Source: Acetivibrio clariflavus DSM 19732 (GTDB lineage: Bacteria; Bacillota; Clostridia; Acetivibrionales; Acetivibrionaceae). Taken from it: a stretch of DNA of 64,000 nt. The translations under genes and the position numbers were made by a program. The stretch covers positions 186,001 through 250,000 of the forward strand of contig NC_016627.1 of assembly GCF_000237085.1 (NCBI RefSeq). The letters are read 5' to 3'. The notes beneath the pieces are model-generated. The model ran no database searches and was not told the origin of the DNA. It was given only the letters and a program-made list of their open reading frames with translations. How positions within the stretch are numbered: the first letter of the stretch is position 1; every line of letters starts with the position of its first letter. Below are positions 26,820 to 36,026 of the stretch, piece after piece.

Positions 26820-26877
26820 AAAAGGAGAAACAATAAGAACCTAACTATTTGGGTGGGGTCTTATTGTTTCTCCTTTT
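26820..26877. repeat. 58-bp self-complementary element, right copy (inverted)
   Basis: The same 19-bp stem arms as 24584-24641 (26820-26838 with 26859-26877). The loop is the reverse complement of the left loop at 16 of 20 bases. It lies ~200 bases upstream of the primase start, so it cannot be that gene's terminator. Confidence 0.85.
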
Positions 26878-27295
26878 AGAAATTATGAAGAATAAAAACA
26901 AATTGCATAAAATTTATGAGCCGTATTAGTATATAACTTTCCTCTAGGTTGCCATTGAAGTTTCAAAACATAGGCTTCTACTGCAAATATCAAAAAATTT
27001 ATGTTATCGACCTAAAAAACATATAAAAATTTGATTTTTTTAATCCTATGAATAAAATATCAGCAAGATTATTTGAAAACATGAGATTATCCTGGAGAAC
27101 ATTAAACTTAATTAGATTATTAACTTTATCTAGAATTCGATTGTAGACGTAAAATATTACGTTTTTATTACAATTTCAAAAAAATAGCCTATAATACGAA
27201 GCCTTTAAAAAACACCTGTTATACTAAAAAAGAAAGCAAAAATTCAGCAAACAGTCGGCCGCTGTTAGCAAATAAAAGAAAAGGAGTTGGTTCTT
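26878..27295. other. AT-rich non-coding stretch
   Basis: No gene is supported here. Visible items are T- and A-rich tracts and an imperfect palindrome AACAG-tcggccg-CTGTT (27250-27266) just before the 27296 gene, a possible operator. Otherwise nothing recognisable. Confidence 0.5.
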
Positions 27296-27625
27296 ATGGT
27301 AAAAGTAGTCAATGAATTTGGTGATTTGGTGGCAGTAGTTAAATACAATAATAACCTTGATTTTTGGGATGGCAGGAACTTTAGTTGTGGCAGCCCTGGA
27401 CGCCATCTTGGAATCACCAAACTAAAAGATGGTAGTTATGTATTGATACATGGTACAGACTGGCAAGGCGAAAGGGATTATGCCGAGATTGTAACAGATG
27501 AGGAAGCATTGAATGCAATTATTTCAACAGGTCATATAGAATTATTGGAAAAGAAGAAATATGAGCCACTTAAGAAATTATATGAAGAGAAGTATTTAAA
27601 TCAAGAGATTGAAGAAGATGATTAA
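27296..27625 (+). CDS. Small unknown protein
   Basis: 109 residues from ATG 27296 (AAGGAG nine bases upstream). The N-terminal half is beta-rich (VAVVKYNNNLDFWDG, GITKLKDGSYVLIHG). The C-terminus is acidic and helical, ending EIEEDD. No family recognised. Flanked by a palindrome upstream and a strong terminator downstream, so it is monocistronic. Confidence 0.65.
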   Translation: MVKVVNEFGDLVAVVKYNNNLDFWDGRNFSCGSPGRHLGITKLKDGSYVLIHGTDWQGERDYAEIVTDEEALNAIISTGHIELLEKKKYEPLKKLYEEKYLNQEIEEDD

Positions 27626-27627
27626 TT

Positions 27628-27655
27628 AATAAGCCGAGATAATTCTCGGCTTATT
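27628..27655. terminator. Terminator
   Basis: Perfect 11-bp stem AATAAGCCGAG/CTCGGCTTATT with a six-base loop, three bases after the stop codon. Confidence 0.8.
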
Positions 27656-27705
27656 AAACTTAATGCAAAATTTGTGACAATATTATTTAAAAAATTGCAT
27701 AAAAA

Positions 27706-27831
27706 TTATTTTTGTTTTGCCAACTCTATAAGAGCCTGCCTATTTTCATTAATTATAGTGTCCATAATATTTTCGATTTCTTTTTTATTGTTGTCAATCG
27801 ATTGTTCAATTTTATTTTTTGTTTCTTTCAT
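27706..27831 (-). CDS. 41-residue coiled-coil-like protein
   Basis: ATG at 27831, stop at 27706-27708. Sequence starts MKETKNKIEQSIDNNKKEIE and ends ELAKQK; it is a single amphipathic, highly charged helix. AAAGAGGTAG lies ~9 bases upstream. The opposite strand also has an open frame, but that one is hydrophobic and lacks a binding site. Possibly an antitoxin-like or adaptor peptide; function unknown. Confidence 0.5.
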   Translation of the reverse strand: MKETKNKIEQSIDNNKKEIENIMDTIINENRQALIELAKQK

Positions 27832-27927
27832 TAAAAGATTCTACCTCTTTACATATGATTTTTATTATATTATATCACAAGAATAGTATGAATTTAACCA
27901 TAAAGGAATTTTTAAATATCACTCTTT

Positions 27928-28128
27928 GTGATATTGTGTAACCCAAATATTCCGATATCAGGAGATGCAGAGAATATAATTATCCTTGAATCTACCGGTG
28001 AAAATGGTTATGTTAGTTGCTCAGGTTCTATTGATAAAGTTGGAATTAGCGAAAAAGTACTAAATATACTCGAAGGAGGTAGACAGGCACTGGATGTAAG
28101 AAATATGAAATATTCCCCATTTAACTGA
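27928..28128 (+). CDS. Doubtful small ORF or gene remnant
   Basis: Frame from GTG 27928 encodes 66 residues with plausible composition (AENIIILESTGENGYVSCSG) but has no ribosome binding site. It may be the tail of a decayed gene. Low confidence. Confidence 0.2.
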   Translation: MILCNPNIPISGDAENIIILESTGENGYVSCSGSIDKVGISEKVLNILEGGRQALDVRNMKYSPFN

Positions 28129-28217
28129 TTATTAAACTTGAGACTGATTTGTATCCCTCTTTATATTATACGCAGTTTACAAATAGGAATTTAATAGATA
28201 TAAGGAGGGCTCATTTT

Positions 28218-28679
28218 ATGCTTCTAAAACCGGAAGAAATTTATACAAAATTCAATGAAGAAAATATTCAAGTTATAATTCCCAAAAAATTACTATTTAC
28301 TTTATTACAGCAGGTAGATAGACTTCGTGAAATATTAGGTAATGAAGAAGAGATAGTCAATAACTTTGCAATATATGAATATATAGGCAATGCCGAGATG
28401 TTAATGGTTAAACTGTATATTCTTATAGCCGAACCTTACAATAAAAAAGAAGTTATTATTGAAACAAGTATTGCAGAATTCCTGGTTTTAAGGGATTTGG
28501 TATTTTGCAATTACTCTTTACCACATCTCAGAGAAGAATTGCGACCTTCCATCCGCAAGACATACAAGGATTTTTATGATTATATTCAGGGCATTTTTGA
28601 AATGTTAGAAGTAGATGAAGTAAAGGCATACTGGGATTTTATAAAAAACTATCAAATTGAAGGTGGTATGCTTCAGTAA
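28218..28679 (+). CDS. Unknown helical protein
   Basis: 153 residues from ATG 28218, with AAGGAGGG well placed. Mostly helical, with acidic pairs (LREILGNEEEIVNNFAIYEY) and no Cys cluster or membrane segment. Not recognised. Terminator directly downstream. Confidence 0.65.
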   Translation: MLLKPEEIYTKFNEENIQVIIPKKLLFTLLQQVDRLREILGNEEEIVNNFAIYEYIGNAEMLMVKLYILIAEPYNKKEVIIETSIAEFLVLRDLVFCNYSLPHLREELRPSIRKTYKDFYDYIQGIFEMLEVDEVKAYWDFIKNYQIEGGMLQ

Positions 28680-28687
28680 ATTAATGA

Positions 28688-28722
28688 AAAGGCATTGATA
28701 GGTAAACCCTGCCAATGCCTTT
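28688..28722 (+). terminator. Terminator
   Basis: AAAGGCATTG (28688-28697) pairs with CAATGCCTTT (28713-28722). It lies between converging genes. Confidence 0.75.
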
Positions 28723-28727
28723 CTTCA

Positions 28728-28913
28728 TTATTTATTTTTTTCATATAAATTTCGCATTTTACTGCTAAATGATAGTAATACAATAAATGAAAAACCTAAG
28801 AAAAGACCTATGACAAAGCGTATAATAACACTTTGAACTGCAATAACAAATGGTAATAGGAATATATTTATTAATGTAAGAAACCTAATAGTTTTAAAAA
28901 TGCTTCCAGTCAT
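28728..28913 (-). CDS. Small membrane protein
   Basis: 61 residues with two hydrophobic segments (FLTLINIFLLPFVIAV and IIRFVIGLFLGFSFIVLL) and a basic C-terminus. AAGGAGGT about ten bases before ATG 28913. No family recognised. Confidence 0.6.
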   Translation of the reverse strand: MTGSIFKTIRFLTLINIFLLPFVIAVQSVIIRFVIGLFLGFSFIVLLSFSSKMRNLYEKNK

Positions 28914-29059
28914 ATTGCTATATTACCTCCTTACATCTAAGGTTATATAGAATTTTATCTCATTTCTATAACTTAATTCAAATAGAAATTTGATGTTTAA
29001 AATAAAGTCGTCCCAGGTTATAATTAGAGTAGAAATAGGGCTAATGAAATGGACTAAGT

Positions 29060-29112
29060 GCCATTGACACAGTCACCCGTAGAGGTGTCCAAGTGATGTC
29101 AATGGCATTTTT
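29060..29112 (+). promoter_or_regulatory. Leader hairpin upstream of tnsA
   Basis: GCCATTGACA (29060-29069) pairs with TGTCAATGGC (29097-29106), followed by ATTTTTGC. An inner hairpin pairs CACC with GGTG. It lies ~90 bases before tnsA, so it may terminate read-through or attenuate transposase expression. The inner region also holds GAGGTG and a short frame (ATG 29096) of seven codons. Confidence 0.5.
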
Positions 29113-29203
29113 GCATTAATATGTGGAATATGAGAATTGCAATAGAGATTGATGACTATAAGCGTGAGTTTGCTAATATGGCTGATTTTCGGAGGTGATA
29201 GTT

Positions 29204-30058
29204 ATGGCAAAACATAACCTGCAATGGGATGAAAATAAATTAAAGCGATTTCTAAGGGAAGGAAGAGGACAGGGAGAAGGACAGAATTACAAACCCTGGG
29301 TGACCGTGCAGGACTTTCCTTCCAAAGGAAGGTGCAGCCGAGTGTTGGGATGGAAAACCAATAGAATTCACCATCTATTTACCGACAGTGAAACGAGATA
29401 TTTCTATTTATTGGAATGGGAGGACGCAGTAGTGGATATTAGAGAGCATTATCCCCTGCTGGATTTAGAGGAAGTTATAAAAGAAAAAGGTGATTTAAAT
29501 TTTAACTTATTTAAAGATAAGAATAGTGGTTTGCCCTACATAATTTATACTTCCTTCCTTATTACGCTAAAGGATACAAATGGACAAAAAAGATACATAG
29601 CGAGAAGTTTGAAAGCAGATTACGAACTTCAAAGGCAGAGGAGCATTGAAAGACTGGAGATTGAAAGACGATACTGGTCAAACAAGCATATCGACTGGGG
29701 TATCGTGACACAAAAAGATATTCCTACTGTCAAGGCTAAAAACATAGAATGGGTGCACTCTTCCTTACATTTTACAGATGAAAGAGGATTAGAAAAAGAA
29801 GAGATGATTTATTTGTGTGATGTTCTTCTTGAAAAAATGACAGAAAGTAGTCAAACAATCAGAAAAATCACTGCCGATTTTGATAAAGAATATAAACTTC
29901 AAACGGGAACAGGACTCTTTATATTTAAGCACCTTATTGCAACAAAGAGAATTAAGTTAGACATGAATAAAGAGATAAAGTTAAATGGAAGGTTGGAAAA
30001 CCTCGTTATTAATATTAAAAAGGAAAGAATGGGAGAGGATAGCATTGTTAACTATTAA
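29204..30058 (+). CDS. tnsA: Tn7-like transposase endonuclease subunit TnsA
   Basis: In Tn7, TnsA cuts the 5' ends of the transposon. 284 residues from ATG 29204 (GGAGGTGA just upstream). The N-terminal catalytic domain has Glu63 in DSETRYFYLLEWED, the same position number as in Tn7, and Lys137 in IARSLK. The expected Asp of the (T)DFL motif is replaced: the protein reads YTSFLI with Ser117. The Gln usually two residues before Lys is also Ser. The C-terminal half is the winged-helix TnsC-contact region. It overlaps tnsB by 14 bases. If the missing Asp is real, 5' cutting would be lost and transposition would be by cointegrate formation. Confidence 0.88.
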   Translation: MAKHNLQWDENKLKRFLREGRGQGEGQNYKPWVTVQDFPSKGRCSRVLGWKTNRIHHLFTDSETRYFYLLEWEDAVVDIREHYPLLDLEEVIKEKGDLNFNLFKDKNSGLPYIIYTSFLITLKDTNGQKRYIARSLKADYELQRQRSIERLEIERRYWSNKHIDWGIVTQKDIPTVKAKNIEWVHSSLHFTDERGLEKEEMIYLCDVLLEKMTESSQTIRKITADFDKEYKLQTGTGLFIFKHLIATKRIKLDMNKEIKLNGRLENLVINIKKERMGEDSIVNY

Positions 30059-32180
30059 TACCCTTATTTCCTGGAAAACAGATAATGACAATAAAAAAGT
30101 TGAAAGAATCCTTTGGATTGAGCCCCAGTCAAATATAACTTATGTGATAGATGTGAATTTAAATGCTTTCCCCTATTCAAGGCTATTAAGTGATATCGAG
30201 GAAAGTATCAAACAGGGAATAGCATTTATTGAAACTGACGATGCCTTTGGGAGAATTATAAATGAAGAAGATATATCAGAAAAGGATAGAGAAGTGAGGA
30301 ATAAGGCATGGGAGATAATAAGTGAAATTGTCTGTCTTGAACCTTTGATTTTTATCCCAAAGGAGAGAAGAAATCTTATTAAAAAGGTTTCTGCACTTCA
30401 TAATGTCCATGAAAATACGGTCGTAAAATATTTGAAGAAGTATTGGAAAAGGGGCAAGACCAAAAATGCTTTGCTGCCCGACTATTACCAGTGTGGAGGG
30501 AAAGGAAAAGAAAAGTCCACAGGAATATTAAAGAGGGGCAGGCCCAGGAAGAATACCGAAATCTTTGGAGAAGGAATAAATGTTAATGATGATATAAAGA
30601 GAGTGTTTAGAATTGCAGTCAATAAATATTATCATACCAGCGCTCAGAATTCACTTATGCTTACCTACGAATTGATGCGTAAGGAATTTTTCAGTAGTGA
30701 AGTTAAAATGGAAAACGGTATAGAAGTACCCATAGTAAAGCCAAGCAGTGAAGTTCCATCATATGCCCAATTTAAATATTGGTTTGAAAAGGAAAGAAAT
30801 TTGAAAAAAGAGATTTCATTGCGTAGAAGTGCTAAGAAGTATGAGCAGGAAAACAGGCCTATTATTGGAAGTTCTACCGCTGAGGCATTAGGTCCTGGTT
30901 CTATTTATCAGGTTGATGCAACTGTAGCGGATGTATACTTAGTATCCCAATTTAATCGGAATTGGATAATCGGGCGGCCTGTGGTTTATGGAGTTATAGA
31001 TGTCTTTTCAAGGTTGGTTACAGGAATTTATATAGGGCTTGAGGGACCCAGTTGGGTGGGGGCAATGATGGCACTGGCAAATGCGGCAATGGACAAGGTG
31101 GAATTCTGTAGGAATTATGGGATTGAGATTTCTACAAAAGAATGGCCTGCTTGTCATTTACCTGATGCCATTTTGGCAGATAGAGGAGAGTTAGAAGGCA
31201 AGAATGCTGAAAATTTAATTAACGCATTAGGCATAAAGATAATGAATACCCCACCCTATAGAGCCGACTGGAAAGGAATCATTGAACAGAATTTCAAAAC
31301 TACAAGTGATAGAGTAAAGCCCTTTGTGCCAGGAGTTGTGAATCCAGATTTGAGGGAAAGGGGCGATAAAGACTATAGACTTGATGCAAAACTCAATTTA
31401 TATGAATTTACCCAAATCATGATAAAATCGGTACTTTACCATAATAACCAGCATCTCTTAAGGAATTATAATAGGGAAGAAATGATGATAGAGGATGATG
31501 TAAAATGTATACCCTTGGAATTATGGAATTGGGGCATCACAAACCGTTCAGGGAAGTTAAGAAGTGCGGATGCTGATATTGTTAAATTGTGTCTTATGCC
31601 AACGGCTACTGCGACGGTAACAGGAAAGGGAATTAAGTTTAAGAACCTGTATTATAGTTCTAAAATGACATTAAAGGAAAATTGGTTTGAAAAGGCAAGG
31701 AATAAAGGTTCCTGGAAAATAAAAATTTCGTATGACCCGAGAAACATGAAATATATATACATAATAAGTCCAGACCATAGTGATTTTGAAAAATGTTATA
31801 TGTTGGACTATCAGAAAAGTTACTTTGATAAATATTATGAAGAAATTGAGTATTTGCAGGAAAAAGAGAAACTTGATATGAAGAAGATGGCAGACGATGA
31901 ATTGCAGAAAAAAGTAGACCTTATGGCTGAAATAGAAAGTATTGTAGCAACAGCAGATTTGGAGTCTAAGAAAGAGCGAATTTTCCAAGAAAGTGATTCA
32001 AAAAGGGTACAGGGTATCAGGCGAAACAGAAGAATTGAAAGGGCATTAAATAGAGAGAGTGAGGCATTTGAATTATCTAAAGAAACAGATAAAAAGAATG
32101 GAGAAGTTATCCATATTGATAGCGATATGGAACTTCTCATAAGAAAGCAGAAGGAGGCATTAAAGAAAATCTATGAGTAA
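30045..32180 (+). CDS. tnsB: Tn7-like DDE transposase TnsB
   Basis: Joins the 3' transposon ends to the target. TTG 30045 is taken as start because GGGAGAGGAT ends five bases upstream; the open frame reaches 29985 without a binding site. 711 residues. DNA-binding helices (HENTVVKYLKKYWKRGK) precede the RNase H core with Asp291 (YQVDATVADV), Asp379 (ILADRGELEG) and Glu414 (GIIEQNFK), a DD(35)E arrangement. The basic C-terminal tail (IRRNRRIERALN) would contact TnsC. All catalytic residues are present. It overlaps tnsC by eight bases. Confidence 0.95.
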   Translation: MLTINTLISWKTDNDNKKVERILWIEPQSNITYVIDVNLNAFPYSRLLSDIEESIKQGIAFIETDDAFGRIINEEDISEKDREVRNKAWEIISEIVCLEPLIFIPKERRNLIKKVSALHNVHENTVVKYLKKYWKRGKTKNALLPDYYQCGGKGKEKSTGILKRGRPRKNTEIFGEGINVNDDIKRVFRIAVNKYYHTSAQNSLMLTYELMRKEFFSSEVKMENGIEVPIVKPSSEVPSYAQFKYWFEKERNLKKEISLRRSAKKYEQENRPIIGSSTAEALGPGSIYQVDATVADVYLVSQFNRNWIIGRPVVYGVIDVFSRLVTGIYIGLEGPSWVGAMMALANAAMDKVEFCRNYGIEISTKEWPACHLPDAILADRGELEGKNAENLINALGIKIMNTPPYRADWKGIIEQNFKTTSDRVKPFVPGVVNPDLRERGDKDYRLDAKLNLYEFTQIMIKSVLYHNNQHLLRNYNREEMMIEDDVKCIPLELWNWGITNRSGKLRSADADIVKLCLMPTATATVTGKGIKFKNLYYSSKMTLKENWFEKARNKGSWKIKISYDPRNMKYIYIISPDHSDFEKCYMLDYQKSYFDKYYEEIEYLQEKEKLDMKKMADDELQKKVDLMAEIESIVATADLESKKERIFQESDSKRVQGIRRNRRIERALNRESEAFELSKETDKKNGEVIHIDSDMELLIRKQKEALKKIYE

Positions 32181-33831
32181 GTATATTTTTATCCCAAATG
32201 GTGGAGAGGCTGTTGAGGCTGAGTATATAGAGCAAATGATAGAAGAGTATAAGGGAAACCCGTTCATAGAGGCTTTGCCTCCTATTTACTCAAAGGATGA
32301 GGTCGTAGATAAATTGATTGTATATCCAATTTACAATAGTAAGGAAAGGATGCTCGACAGTCATTTAAGGGTGCATATGGTCCAAAGACTGTTTCAATGC
32401 TTTCAGCCCCTTCAAGTTCATTTAGACCTTGAAAGCAGGATATCAAGAGTAATACGACAAGGATATCTTGCTAGAAATCCCTTTAGGCCAGAATATGCTG
32501 CAAGTCTTCAAGACGGGTACAGAATGATACAGAACCTGAATCTTGACTTGTGCAGCAATAAAAGGTTTCGTACAACGGCAGCAGGATTTACTATAATCGG
32601 CGTGAGCGGTATGGGCAAAACTACAGCAGTCAATAGGATTCTTGCTACTATGCCTCAGATTATCGTCCACTCAGAGTATAGGGGAGTTAAATTCAGCATG
32701 TGCCAATTGGTATGGCTAAAACTTGACTGCCCATACGATGGCTCAATTAAAGGGCTGTGCATGGAGTTTTTCAGTAAAGTAGACAGTTTACTGGGGACCG
32801 ATTATTATAAAAAACATGTTACAGGAAGGCATACGGTGGATTCGATGCTCTCTATAATGTCTCAAGTAGCAAGACACACAGGCCTTGGTATGCTTGTAAT
32901 TGATGAGATTCAGCATCTGAAGCAGGCAAAAAGTGGCGGAAGCGAGAAGATGTTAAATTTCTTTGTAACATTGGTTAATACAATTGGAGTTCCCGTTGTA
33001 CTCATCGGTACTACAAAAGCCATGTCTGTATTGCAGTCAGAATTTAGGCAGGCAAGAAGAGGTTCAGGCCAGGGGGATATGGTATGGGAGAGATTGCAAA
33101 AAGATAGTAACTGGGATTTATTAATGGGGGCTTTATGGGATTATCAGTGGACTAAAAAAGAAGTTCCATTCACTCAAGAAATTAGTGATGTAATGTATGA
33201 AGAAAGTCAGGGAATCATTGATATAGCAGTAAAATTATATGCTATGGCACAGATAAGGGCAATTTATTCTGGGATAGAAGAAATAAATCCAGAGTTAATT
33301 AGGCAGGTAGCAAGAGAAAACTTAAAGTTGGTACAGCCTATGTTAGAAGCATTGAAATCAGGGGATATGAGAAGAATATCTCAGTATGAAGATATATATA
33401 CCGTTGATTTTGAAGAGTTTATAAGTTCAGAAAGGCCTAAATATAGTTCTGAAGATAAACTCCAAGAGTTGCTGATTAAAAAGAAACAGAAAGAGAATGC
33501 TGATACCCTTTCATTGAAAGAAAGGGCTGTCCTCAAACTACTTGATTTAGATATTGACCCTCAAAAAGCCCAAAAGGTAGTCGAAGAAATTATTAACCAA
33601 GAAGAACAGAGTATTAGTGTTTCAGAGGTAGTAATAAAGGCTGTTCAAATACTCACGGGAACAGCAAGGAAGAAAACATCAGTAAAGAAAAATAGGACAG
33701 AGTTCAGGGATGAAAATGATTTAAGGGTTATAGTGGAGGAAGGAAAGACAAAGCAAATGTCTGCTTATGAAGCATTAAAAGCAAAAGGAATTATAAAGAC
33801 CGTAGAAAATGATTTTTTTCAGGCGGTGTAG
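32173..33831 (+). CDS. tnsC: Tn7-like AAA+ ATPase TnsC
   Basis: Regulator linking target selector and transposase. Walker A GVSGMGKTT with Lys149, Walker B LVIDEIQHL with Asp244-Glu245, and sensor region VVLIGTTKAM. 552 residues, close to Tn7 TnsC (555). The C-terminal ~130 residues are charged and probably contact TnsA/TnsB. Six bases separate it from the next gene. Confidence 0.94.
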   Translation: MSKYIFIPNGGEAVEAEYIEQMIEEYKGNPFIEALPPIYSKDEVVDKLIVYPIYNSKERMLDSHLRVHMVQRLFQCFQPLQVHLDLESRISRVIRQGYLARNPFRPEYAASLQDGYRMIQNLNLDLCSNKRFRTTAAGFTIIGVSGMGKTTAVNRILATMPQIIVHSEYRGVKFSMCQLVWLKLDCPYDGSIKGLCMEFFSKVDSLLGTDYYKKHVTGRHTVDSMLSIMSQVARHTGLGMLVIDEIQHLKQAKSGGSEKMLNFFVTLVNTIGVPVVLIGTTKAMSVLQSEFRQARRGSGQGDMVWERLQKDSNWDLLMGALWDYQWTKKEVPFTQEISDVMYEESQGIIDIAVKLYAMAQIRAIYSGIEEINPELIRQVARENLKLVQPMLEALKSGDMRRISQYEDIYTVDFEEFISSERPKYSSEDKLQELLIKKKQKENADTLSLKERAVLKLLDLDIDPQKAQKVVEEIINQEEQSISVSEVVIKAVQILTGTARKKTSVKKNRTEFRDENDLRVIVEEGKTKQMSAYEALKAKGIIKTVENDFFQAV

Positions 33832-33836
33832 TTTTT

Positions 33837-35723
33837 ATGTTATGTTTTTTCCCAGTTCCATATGAGGATGAAATTTTGTATAGTGTTTTTGCTCGCTATC
33901 ATATAAGAAGCGGAAACACAAGTTTTAAATCCACCACTAATGACCTTTTTGGTTCGACTAATATTACTGCTGTAATGGATTTACCATCAAACTTAAATAA
34001 ACTTATTGAAAACTTGCCATTGGGAAGTAAGTATACGGCAGAATATTTTATATATAATCATACTCTTTATCCTTTTTATGCTGCTTTTTTGCCTCCTGGC
34101 CGTGCAAAAGAAGTTTTAGATTCCATGAAGATGGACAGAGGCTGCAGCATATATACCCAGATTGGTATCATGGCAAGTTCTATTACACTAAACCAATATT
34201 TTAAATTTTGTCCTGCTTGCATAGAGGAAGATAAGCAGAGATATGGAGAATTCTATTGGCATCGGATACATCAAATACCAGGTATTTTTGTATGTCCTAA
34301 GCATTATATTCCTATATATGATAGTCAGGTACCTGTGAGGGGTTATAACAAGCATGAATATAAAAGTGCCAATGAAGATAACTGTAAGGTTTATGATGTT
34401 ATCAATTATTCCGATAATATAATTGAAAAGATGTTTAATATTGCACAGGATACCGAAGTTCTGCTTAACAGTAGTTTTGAGAAAAAAGAGATAGAGTGGT
34501 TTAAGGAACAGTATCTAGCCAAATTGATGGAAATGGGATTTGCTACTATAAACAATAGCATTTCTCAAAAGGAACTTATAAAGAGTTTTTTAGATTATTA
34601 TGGCGTTGAGTTTTTACGCCTTGTGCAGTCAGGGGTTGATGCAGATAGCAAAACAAACTGGCTCATGGATATGCTTAGGAAGAAAAATAAGACAAGCCAT
34701 CCTATTAGGCACTTACTGTTGGCCAGATTCCTTGGAATTTCAATTAACGATTTGTTTAATAAGAGACTTGAATATAAGCCCTTTGGATATGGACCGTGGC
34801 CTTGTCTGAATAAAGCCTCAGACCATTACTTACAACCTGTAGTCACAGATATGAAAGAAACATATGGCGCTGACGTAAAGAAACCAATTGGAACATTTAA
34901 GTGTTCTTGCGGATTTATTTATGCAAGGAGTGGGCCAGACTTAGCAGAGGATGCAAGGTATACTATTGGTAGAATAAAGGCTTTTGGTTCAGTATGGGAA
35001 TCAAGACTTAAAGAATTGGTAAAAGAAGATTTAACACTACGTGAGACAGCCAGGTTATTAGGCGTTGACCCTGGTACGGTAAAGAAATATGCTAACAAAC
35101 TTGGCTTGGTTACTTATTGGGAAAAAAGAAGCGATAATGATAATGAAAGTACAGCCAATGATTATAAAGAGGTTTCTGATGATGATTATAATAAAAGAGA
35201 TAAATGCAGAAACGAATGGTTAAGTTTATTAAAGAATAATTCGGATAAGGGAAAAACAGAATTACGCAAAATGAATATGGCTTTATTTGCATGGCTCTAT
35301 AGGAATGACAGGGAATGGTTAAACAACAATTCCCCTGCTAAAAAGAGAGTAAATAACGGGTATATACGAGTAGACTGGGATAGCAGAGATAAAGAGATAC
35401 TACCTAAGGCGGAAGGCGTAGTAAAAGACATGTTAAACTCAAAAGAGAAGCCTGAGCGAATTAGTATAAGTAGGATAGGAAGCAAATTAGGAATCAGGGC
35501 TTTATTAGAAAAGCATTTAGATAAACTTCCGAGAACAAAGGCTTATTTAGATTCGGTTAAAGAAAGCGACAAAGATTTCAGGGCTAGACGGATAAAGTGG
35601 GCTATTGAAGAGTTGGAAAAAGAGGGACAAGAGTTAAAAGAATGGAGAATACTTAGAAAGGCTGGAATTCGGAAGGAGTATCAAGAAAATATTAAAATAA
35701 AATTCCAGAGTTTAATTGGTTAG
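33837..35723 (+). CDS. tnsD: TnsD/TniQ-family target selector
   Basis: 628 residues. It opens with the TniQ signature (FFPVPYEDEILYSVFARYH) and has the zinc finger CPAC...H...H...CPKH at about residues 120-150. A second Cys pair, CSCGF, is at about residue 358. Helix-turn-helix segments follow (LTLRETARLLGVDPGTVKKY). The length fits TnsD-type proteins that read a fixed chromosomal attachment site rather than short TniQ of CRISPR-associated transposons. Start ATG 33837 has a modest GGCGGTG site. Confidence 0.92.
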   Translation: MLCFFPVPYEDEILYSVFARYHIRSGNTSFKSTTNDLFGSTNITAVMDLPSNLNKLIENLPLGSKYTAEYFIYNHTLYPFYAAFLPPGRAKEVLDSMKMDRGCSIYTQIGIMASSITLNQYFKFCPACIEEDKQRYGEFYWHRIHQIPGIFVCPKHYIPIYDSQVPVRGYNKHEYKSANEDNCKVYDVINYSDNIIEKMFNIAQDTEVLLNSSFEKKEIEWFKEQYLAKLMEMGFATINNSISQKELIKSFLDYYGVEFLRLVQSGVDADSKTNWLMDMLRKKNKTSHPIRHLLLARFLGISINDLFNKRLEYKPFGYGPWPCLNKASDHYLQPVVTDMKETYGADVKKPIGTFKCSCGFIYARSGPDLAEDARYTIGRIKAFGSVWESRLKELVKEDLTLRETARLLGVDPGTVKKYANKLGLVTYWEKRSDNDNESTANDYKEVSDDDYNKRDKCRNEWLSLLKNNSDKGKTELRKMNMALFAWLYRNDREWLNNNSPAKKRVNNGYIRVDWDSRDKEILPKAEGVVKDMLNSKEKPERISISRIGSKLGIRALLEKHLDKLPRTKAYLDSVKESDKDFRARRIKWAIEELEKEGQELKEWRILRKAGIRKEYQENIKIKFQSLIG

Positions 35724-35740
35724 AATAAATATTTTAGATA

Positions 35741-35784
35741 AAGGCTGGATGCTTATTTTCATAAAACGTCCAGCCTTTTTATAT
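35741..35784 (+). terminator. Terminator of the tns operon
   Basis: AAAGGCTGGA (35741-35750) pairs perfectly with TCCAGCCTTT (35770-35779), then TTTTTA. Confidence 0.85.
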
Positions 35785-36026
35785 AGTTAAATATTTGCAT
35801 TATTGACATTTTGATATGTAACATATAGGAAATTTTTTATTTTTGGCGAAATATATAATATAAGGATTATTTATAAAATGATATGGTACATTTTGTGTAA
35901 GATTACGGTCAAGGTTAAATGAAATAGATTAAAACTTAAAAGGTTAATATGATTTTTACTATTAGCAAATACACGAAATAAATGGACAAAGGGTAGTATC
36001 AAAAGATTTATGAAAAACTTTTGTTC

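Noticed and set aside
27674-27886. Hydrophobic 70-residue frame on the + strand
   Set aside because: It is the antisense of a better minus-strand small gene (27706-27831), has no ribosome binding site and a composition typical of reversed Lys/Glu-rich codons.
33837-35723. CRISPR-associated transposon (TniQ with Cascade or Cas12k)
   Set aside because: The selector is long like TnsD, and no cas gene or CRISPR array was found within the window.
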